From NCBI GenBank assembly GCA_003508835.1, contig PUFA01000070.1:7825001-7889000 (forward strand): 64,000 bases of DNA, in the 5' to 3' direction. Of this stretch, positions 57,011 to 64,000 are shown piece by piece. Both the position numbers and the translations under genes were made by a program. Source of the DNA: Eonycteris spelaea (taxonomy: Eukaryota; Chordata; Mammalia; Chiroptera; Pteropodidae). Below the pieces are notes generated by a model. The model was given only the letters and a program-made list of their open reading frames with translations. It searched no databases and was not told the origin of the DNA. The first letter of the stretch is position 1, and the number at the start of each line of letters is the position of its first letter.

Positions 57011-57360
57011 TTTAAAAATCTTCAGCCAAAGAAAGAAAAAGCACATATGATATGTTATTAATTGTTTAAGATGATTAACATACTTTTTAAAATTTTTGTA
57101 TGTTTGTATTTTTTTAATAAAAACTTTTTTAAAAAGTTGTTCCAATATGATAAAAAACAAGGCTCATTGCCTCCTGGAGACTTCATGAAGACTACAATTA
57201 CTTTTACTATAGGGAAATGGCCATTGGCTTTCAGTATCTCTTGACAAGCATCTGAAGTCTGAATTTCATGGTGGAGATTTTGGTATTCCCTATTGTTGTT
57301 TTTCCAAAATTGAGTATTATATTTCTTCTGAAATCTTCCTATAAGACCTATACCAACTGC
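57011..57360. other. Unassigned DNA
   Basis: Frames on both strands here are AT-rich and random in look (Phe/Lys rich). No repeat recognised. Confidence 0.4.
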
Positions 57361-57364
57361 CACC

Positions 57365-57720
57365 TCCTCTACTAAATTTATTCATTCATTCATTTAACAA
57401 ATAATTATTGACTAACCTCAATGTGCTGGATCCTGTGATATACACAAGAGATATTATGGAAGCAATAAAGACAAGTTCTTGACTCTCTCTGAGCTGACAT
57501 TCTGTGTGACAAAGACTAGGAAAGAGGAAATCATGGTACCTAAAGAAGCATGCAGTGATAGGGGATCTAGAGGATACCGTAGGAGAGGGACCTAACTCAG
57601 TCTTAGAAGGGGTGACTTGCGCACTGAGACATGGAGAGCTGATAGAAGTGAGCCAGGGTCAGGAGACCAAGAGTAGTCCAGACATGGGGAGAAGCATGTG
57701 CAAAAAAAAAAAAAAAAAAA
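57365..57720 (-). mobile_element. Ancient L2-like repeat block, left part
   Basis: 'ttcattcattcatttaacaa', 'atgtgctggatcctgtgata' and 'gagctgacattctgtgtg' are reverse-strand L2. It continues into the partner block ('gacatggagagctgatagaa') up to an 18-base A run at 57703-57720. The block resumes at 58300. Confidence 0.7.
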
Positions 57721-57754
57721 CAGAAGTAAATGAAAACAATGCATGTTCTTGAAA

Positions 57755-58255
<501 letters not shown>

Positions 58256-58299
58256 TTTAATAAGACTAGCACATGAAGTATATATCTATCTGGGGATGA

Positions 58300-58510
58300 G
58301 AAATGTGGAGGGAAAGAGAAATTGGAGGATTAAGCAAGAGTTCATATACTGAACACTTTGTCTCAATGAAAATGAGAAGCCGTGGGAGGATTTTAAGCAT
58401 GATCAGATTTGCATTTAAGAAAGAATGTATCGGCTGTTGTGTGAAGAGTAAATTGGAGACAGTCGTCAAGGGACCAGACAGGAGGTTGTCGCAATATTCC
58501 ATCCAATAAC
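58300..58510 (-). mobile_element. Ancient L2-linked block, right part
   Basis: 'ggaggattttaagcatgatc', 'agatttgcatttaagaaaga' and 'gaccagacaggaggttgtcg' continue the block broken at 57720. Confidence 0.6.
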
Positions 58511-58529
58511 TTCTTTCCACAGCACCCTT

Positions 58530-58675
58530 ATTGAGACATTTGGAAGCTCCTTCTTGGCCTTAACCTTCTCGCCTTGAAACACAGATATTTATGCACATGT
58601 TTTCTCTCTTCTGCTAAAACAGGATTCTTAAGGGTGGGAACTAAGTCTCACCTTTATTTACCTTGCATAGCTTAT
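58530..58675 (+). mobile_element. L2 3' end fragment
   Basis: 'catttggaagctccttcttg' through 'gattcttaagggtgggaact' to 'aagtctcacctttatttacc' is plus-strand L2 wording. Confidence 0.55.
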
Positions 58676-58890
58676 AACAATAGCTAGCATTGAACACTTA
58701 GGATGTGCGAAGCATGCTATATATACAATGTCTAATTCTCACAATAATCAAACAAGGTAGCTATTATCCCCCATTTACCAATGAGTATATATATATATTA
58801 GGTATTTTCCCAGGCTCATACAGCTGATAAATGGTGGAATTAGATTTCCACCTGAGTCTGCCCCCTCCAGATCTCATGCTCTTTCCACTA
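58676..58890 (-). mobile_element. MIR SINE
   Basis: 'agctagcattgaacacttag', 'caatgtctaattctcacaat', 'aggtagctattatcccccat', 'cagctgataaatggtggaat' and 'tcatgctctttccactatat' are in order for a reverse-strand MIR. A TA repeat has grown inside it near 58787. Confidence 0.85.
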
Positions 58891-60230
58891 TATGATGCTC
58901 TCCCTGAACAGTGCCTGCCCATGGTAGGTGATCAATAAACACATGTACAGTTGAGTTGCAAGATATCTGAGTCCAATCTTATTAAACTATAGATTTTTCT
59001 TTTCATGTGTGCTTGCCTACAAATGGGTGGGGAAACAAGTTACCCATATTTTAGTTTTTTATTTCTAGAGTACTCTCTAGCAGGGAACTTTTTTATTCCC
59101 AAGTGAATGTAAAGGTACATTTGGGGAATTTTCTATATAATAGGATAAGTAGTGACCTGACTTGACTGGTGATTTCAGAAGAAGAGGTAGAATAGGATGC
59201 TAGAGCCAAAGAGGAGAACCAAGGCTGGCGAAGAGCATCAGCAGCAGGCTCTGGTGCAGTTCAAGGAAACATTAAAAGCTGGCATCATTCTCTGCTCAGT
59301 GCATAATGCGACTGAGCCACAACCCCAGTGATTTTAAAAAACAAGAATCAGCAGAATTTTGCAACTTTAATAGAATGTATAAGCAACTAAGAGTTTCAGG
59401 GAAGCCTTCATTTCATTTTCTCAGCAGTCACATCCTGACCTTGTGGCTGCTCTTTGTAAAAAAAAAAACGTTTTTATGTTTTTTCACATGAGTGAAATTA
59501 GCATTTTTCCCTTCATGGCATAAACTCGTGGTAGATGAATGCTTTAATAGATTGCAAGCAGTTTTTCAATGTCACACATCTATAACAGTGTTATGGAACA
59601 AAACTAATTGTTGTCTGTATTGGAGGCAATTCTATTCACAGCAAGACAAATTGGATTTCTAAACTGTGATTTCCATTGTGTTACCTCTATGTGCCATGAA
59701 AGTTATCCTGATGTGCACAGCAGTCAGGCTACTTACTTATACAGTGAGGTCCAGCTTTATGCTGAATCCATCATCTTTCCCTTCCTGAGGGAGGACAGAA
59801 GCACAACAGAAGCATAATTGTACATCACATCTAATGGAATGGGTTAATAGGGATACACTGCTCTAAATATCAGTATGAACATTCAAAGACTAGAAAAAAT
59901 AATCCATTCCTTAAGAGGATTAGATATCACTGTGAATTATCCAATTTATCACTGTGGAGTTTGTGCTTATGTGAAGCTTTTTCCTTTCTTTTTCTTTTTT
60001 TAAATAATACTTTTGATATATATATATAATTATTTCAAAATATAAACCACCATCAATAAAACAATCCTGTCTTTCAATTTGTAAACTTAGACTCCACTAA
60101 TCTTAACTTTTAATATATTGAGCAGTGTCTTGGATGGCACTTTTATAGTCTATAAAAAGAAGATGTGAAAAGTGAATTCAGAGAACAAATTGTTATGGAA
60201 AACAGGATGGAAAGTGTATATGTTTACACT
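58891..60230. other. Unassigned DNA
   Basis: No gene or confident repeat, apart from a short TA run near 60017-60028. The part at 59290-59990 is repeat-poor. Confidence 0.4.
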
Positions 60231-60235
60231 GTTGT

Positions 60236-60515
60236 GATTAAAAGGCAAACTTGAGGCAGTAATGCTTAAGACGTGGACTCTAGAGACAGTGCTCCTGGGT
60301 TCAAATCTTATCTCACCATTGCTGTGACCTGGACAAATTACTTAACCTAACTTGCCTCAGTTTTCTTATCTGTAAATAAAGATCACAATAGTGGTGCTCT
60401 CCATTTTAGAGATATATACTTTTAAAAAACATACTTCATAACACATTGTCATGAAAGCCAGAGTTAACAACACAGAAAAGTTCGTGGCATACAACAAACA
60501 GTCAGTGGTACAAAT
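60236..60515 (+). mobile_element. MIR SINE, nearly full length
   Basis: 'gcttaagacgtggactctag', 'gtgctcctgggttcaaatct', 'gctgtgacctggacaaatta', 'cttgcctcagttttcttatc' and 'ttcgtggcatacaacaaaca' cover the tRNA-related head (B box GGTTCAAAT) and the core. Confidence 0.92.
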
Positions 60516-60530
60516 TTATTATTATTTTCG

Positions 60531-60566
<36 letters not shown>

Positions 60567-60576
60567 TGTTGTTGTT
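60531..60576. repeat. (TTG)n microsatellite
   Basis: About 15 TTG units with one TTTTG interruption, at the end of the MIR. Confidence 0.97.
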
Positions 60577-60579
60577 AGA

Positions 60580-61125
60580 AGCATTCTTTTCTTAACAAAT
60601 AAATGATGAACTAATCATAGTTCTTAGTAATTCCAGCAGATTCCTTAGAATCTCTAGAAGGCAGTTAATGTATTGCCTCAGTCACATTACTAGGCACCTT
60701 TGAAAGCAAGAAAACTGCATTCCTTTATTTAAAAAACTTTCTGTAACTCAGTTTTTCCCATGATTATTTTTTATTGTTCTTATTTTTCATATTTAAAGTA
60801 AACCTGGGCTGTCCAGCCAGTACCTGGGCCTTGTTCCTTTATGTTCAGTCAAAGCCTTATGGAACCTTGGATAATATCACCACATGCAACATTGCTCACT
60901 GTGAGGACACAAGATAAAATTCCTTTGTTTTTGGCATGAGTCATTTAAGTGTATCGGAAATCATACTTACATTTTATTTGTTAAATGCCAACGGGAAAGG
61001 AGACATTAGACCCTAGTCTGTTTCAGAAAGAGGTAACATAAAAAAAAGAAAGAAATGTGACATTTTCATCTGAGAGATCTGTGCATTGAAACATCTGAAG
61101 GTGAGCAAATAGGCAAACAGAAGAG
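60580..61125. other. Unassigned DNA
   Basis: No gene or repeat recognised. Confidence 0.45.
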
Positions 61126-61129
61126 GACA

Positions 61130-62862
61130 GAAGGGGAAAGAGCAGAGACGGGTGCCATAGACGCAGCGCCGAGCTTACTGTGGGTCTCAGGAGAGGGGAG
61201 GAACCAGATTTGCAGCAGCATACTCTACAGCCCTGAGAGGCAGAGAGGTGGAATAAGCATTCCTGACTAAGGAGTCACACGTACTATGGCTGACCCCAGT
61301 GACTGGGCAAAAATGGAACACAGACAGAGGCGCGGCAGCTACGTCTAGCAGCCACCATTGCCAGGTAGAAAACAAAGTGACAGAGTCTGGCCACTTTCCC
61401 CTCACCTCCCAGGGCCTACGGGTGAGTGTCAGGTTACGGATTACACTATCTGCAGCCTTGAGACGTGGAGAAAGAAGCACTCCTCCCTGAGCAGCAGTGC
61501 ACACGGTAGCTAATCCCCCGGTGACAGGTAGAGATACAGCAGTGTGGCAGCTGAGGTCTGGCATCCACCATTACTGGAGGAGAACAAAGCCACGAATGCA
61601 CGAGTAGGCCTCTCCCTGCCCACCTTGCCCTGACCCATCTCGGCTGAGCCTGGCAGAAGCACCTGGGACACCTTGGCAGCATAGCACTGCCAGCCGCATC
61701 TGGTTTCCCAGCAGCATCTGAGATTTCACAGCTTTGGAACCCCATCGCGCATCACATTCTCCCACGGGGGTGGTGCCACGACACCATGGTGACCTGGTCA
61801 CAGAGGAGATGTCCACCTCCCCAGGGAATAGAGGGCATTTTCCACCACCCTGCAGAAACCCAGAAGCCAGAGGGAGTGCAAGAGAAAATAAAAACTTGCA
61901 GTCGAATCCACCTACTGGAAAACAAAAGAAAGATTTCTTCTTATCAACCTGCTAAATTGAGAACTGCTAAACACTTTTTTAAAAGCAGATTTCATTCCCA
62001 CAAATGTCTAGGCAAAGAAATAATTCATCAATACCATGAATAACCAAGGTAATGAAGAGCTCAGATGAAAAAATGGAAATCTCCAGAAAATAAACTTAAA
62101 GACATGGAAATAAGTGATTTTAAATGACAAATATTTCAAGATTGCAGTTCCGAAAAAACTTAATGAGATATAAGAAAACTCAGATGAGCAGTTTAATGAA
62201 CTCAGAAATAAAATCAATAAACAAAAGAAGTACTTTAAAAAAGATTAAAACTTTAAAAAAGAACCAAATAGAAATTATGGAGCTGAAGAACTCAATAAAA
62301 GAGATGAAAAATGAACTAGCAAGCTAGGAAGTAGATCTGACCAGATGGAGGAAAGAATTAGTGAAATCAAAGATAGAAATATAGAAATGATGCAGATGGA
62401 GAAGAGAGAGGCTTGAGAGTGAAAAAATAAAAAATAAAAAGAACTCTATGAGAAATATCTGACTTTATCAGAAAGAGTGATATAAGAATAATAGGTATAT
62501 CAGAAGAAGAGAAGAAAAAGGGTACAGAGAGCCTATTCAAACAGTCAACAAGAACTTCCCAAACCTATGGAAAGAACTGGATGCTTTATCTAAGAGGCAA
62601 ACAGAACACCTAATCATCTCAATCCAAAAGAGACCTTCTCAAGGCACATTAAACTATCAGAAATTAATGACAAAGAAAGAATCCTCAAGATAGTCAGGGA
62701 AAAGAAAATGATAACCTATAAAGGAAATCCCATTAGACTATGATGGGCTTTTTAAACAGAAACTCTACAAGCTAAGAGAGAGTGGAATCAAATATTCAAA
62801 CTACAGAAAGCAAGAGAAATTACCAGCCAAGAATAATATATCCAGCAAAGTTGTCCTTTGGT
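61130..62862 (+). mobile_element. Older ORF1-bearing L1/HAL1-type element, plus-strand copy
   Basis: Starts with a GC-richer 5' UTR (61130-61950) followed by a lysine-rich ORF1 region. The phrase 'ccatgaataaccaaggtaat' at about 62034 marks the ORF1 start region. It stops abruptly inside the ORF1 C-terminal domain ('ccagccaagaataatatatc', 'cagcaaagttgtcctt') at about 62862, where an opposite-strand copy begins. The short open frames on both strands of the 5' UTR (61187-61816) are incidental. It belongs to an older family than copies A and B. Confidence 0.75.
62124..62327 (+). pseudogene. Coiled-coil part of decayed ORF1
   Basis: A 67-codon open stretch rich in Lys, Glu, Asn and Leu, with heptad-like spacing. 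The ATG at 62124 is probably internal. This matches the coiled-coil trimerisation region of L1-type ORF1 proteins. It is closed by a stop at 62325, and the RNA-binding domain downstream is in other frames. Confidence 0.6.
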
Positions 62863-63175
62863 TGGGTTTTGTTTTTTGATTCAATCTGCAACTCTGTGCC
62901 TTTTTATTGGTGAGTTCAGTCCATTTACATTTAGGGTGATTATTGAAATATGAGGTCTTCTTATAGCCATTTTATCTTTTGCTTTCTGGTAGCTCAGTGT
63001 TTCCATTGCTTCCTTGTCCTTGTGTTCCTGTTTTCTTTATTTGGTTTGCTTCTGTGGGTTTTCCCTCTGGTTCTTCTTGTTTTATGTTAATATACTTTAG
63101 TTCTGAATCTTTGGTGTGTGGTGACCATTATGATATATATATATATATTATATAATTATATATATACACACACAC

Positions 63176-63210
<35 letters not shown>

Positions 63211-64000
63211 ATCGTCCATTTTCTTCTGTGTGTGCCTTATCTCCATTCCCCTTTGCGAATTTGGATCTTTGAATCCTCCTCTTTTTAGTCACTGTTATCT
63301 CAATTTGTCCCTATGTAGGCTGAATGTTCATTACTATCTTGCTATAGTAATTCTTTTTATTAGCAAGCTTGCTATTCATTTTTCAACTCTAGCAGTGTGT
63401 TTTTTATCTCCAGAAGATCTATTCTGTTCTTTTTTGAGGTTTCAATCTCCTTGCTCTGCTCATCTAGGTGTTTTTTCAATTCCTGAAATTGTTGATATGA
63501 CTAGTTTTGGAACTCACTGAGTTTTTTCAGAAGTACCATCCTGAATTCTCTGTCATTTAAGTGGCATATTTCTACATCTATAAGCTTTTTCTGGAGATTT
63601 TTCTCTTTCTTTCTGAGATGACTTGTCACCTTGGTTATTCATGGTGTTTAATGGACAATTTCTCTGCCTGGGCATTAATGGAAGTGTATTCTGCTGTTTT
63701 TCCAGAAAGAAGATTTATTATATAAAGGTTTCTCGTTAGCCTGTTGCAAAGAAAGCACTTTTCTTTTGGTTTCCAGTCGTGGCATCTAAGCCTCTTGGAT
63801 CTCTACTTATATATAAAGCCTTAATAATGCATTTTTAATATTTGTGTAGATATTTAATCACACTCACTACCCTCAGTCTCAGTCCCTGTCAGTATTAGTG
63901 ACATTTTTGGTAGTTTTTGCTCAGATTCTCTTGGGCTCCGCAGTGATTTGTCTCAGAGGGCATGGGGGAGGGGCTGTCTGGGTTGGGAGTTGGGGGCTGT
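62863..64000 (-). mobile_element. Older ORF1-bearing L1/HAL1-type element, minus-strand copy
   Basis: Reading the minus strand from 64000: a 5' UTR, then the ORF1 start region (reverse of 'ttggttattcatggtgttta' at 63632), the coiled-coil part (to about 63370), a diverged middle, and finally the ORF2 opening with Leu-Asn-Val-Asn-Gly-Leu-Asn-Ser-Pro-Ile-Lys around 62890-62940. It is homologous to the plus-strand copy but extends further 3'. It carries the TA/CA microsatellite at 63132-63210. It runs off the right edge of the window. Confidence 0.7.
63132..63210. repeat. (TA)n/(CA)n compound microsatellite
   Basis: Alternating TA and CA runs inside the minus-strand element. Confidence 0.97.

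Noticed and set aside
61130..64000. Single L1 insertion with twin-priming (5') inversion
   Set aside because: Both the plus and minus parts contain 5' UTR and ORF1 start regions, so they overlap in content and must come from two copies.

Overview
This window looks like a gene desert, or a very large intron, from a mammal. I found no convincing protein-coding exon. The open reading frames are short, and the longer ones lie in decayed LINE-1 (L1) sequence or in low-complexity tracts. Interspersed repeats include many old shared-mammalian fossils (MIR, L2, L1M 3' ends, hAT and Tigger DNA transposons, MaLR-like LTR, a CR1/L3 scrap) and a younger layer of L1. The lineage clue is two SINE-like copies of 5S ribosomal RNA (2702-2990 plus strand; 55351-55468 minus strand). 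5S-derived SINEs are an established hallmark of fruit bats (Pteropodidae). I saw none of the SINEs expected at high density in other Laurasiatheria (VES of other bats, CAN, ERE, PRE, Bov types). The L1 copies are all broken, which fits the known extinction of L1 in megabats. A megabat origin is therefore my best inference, not a proof.

Layout. 1-3.4 kb: L1M 3' end, then an ancient L2-like repeat split by a half-L1 element and a 5S SINE. 3.4-10.3 kb: mostly unassigned AT-rich DNA, an LTR-like stretch, old L1 scraps, a perfect 62-bp tandem duplication and a polyadenylated retroposed fragment. 10.36-11.1 kb: a G-quadruplex motif next to a repeat-free, homeodomain-site-rich segment. 11.6-24.9 kb: old L2-like blocks, MIRs, two 5'-truncated L1s in opposite orientation, MER5A and microsatellites. 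24.9-28.2 kb: an internally deleted L1. 28.2-45.7 kb: MIR, L2, L1M 3' ends and long unassigned stretches that may hold regulatory DNA. 45.7-50.5 kb: a second half-L1 followed directly by a 5'-truncated L1. 50.5-61.1 kb: a cluster of palindromes, a Tigger fossil, the second 5S copy, an L1M 3' UTR and an LTR-like repeat. 61.1-64 kb: two older ORF1-bearing elements in inverted orientation.

The most interesting signal is the pair of elements at about 570-2700 and 45685-47990. Both consist of an L1 5' UTR, ORF1, a stub of ORF2 and the L1 3' UTR. They share the same large ORF2 deletion and a second small deletion just after it. This is what a multiplied, ORF1-only 'half-L1' (HAL1-like) family would look like, presumably mobilised in trans by the full-length L1s whose 3' UTR it shares. 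All boundaries and family names come from reading the sequence by eye. They need RepeatMasker-type confirmation.
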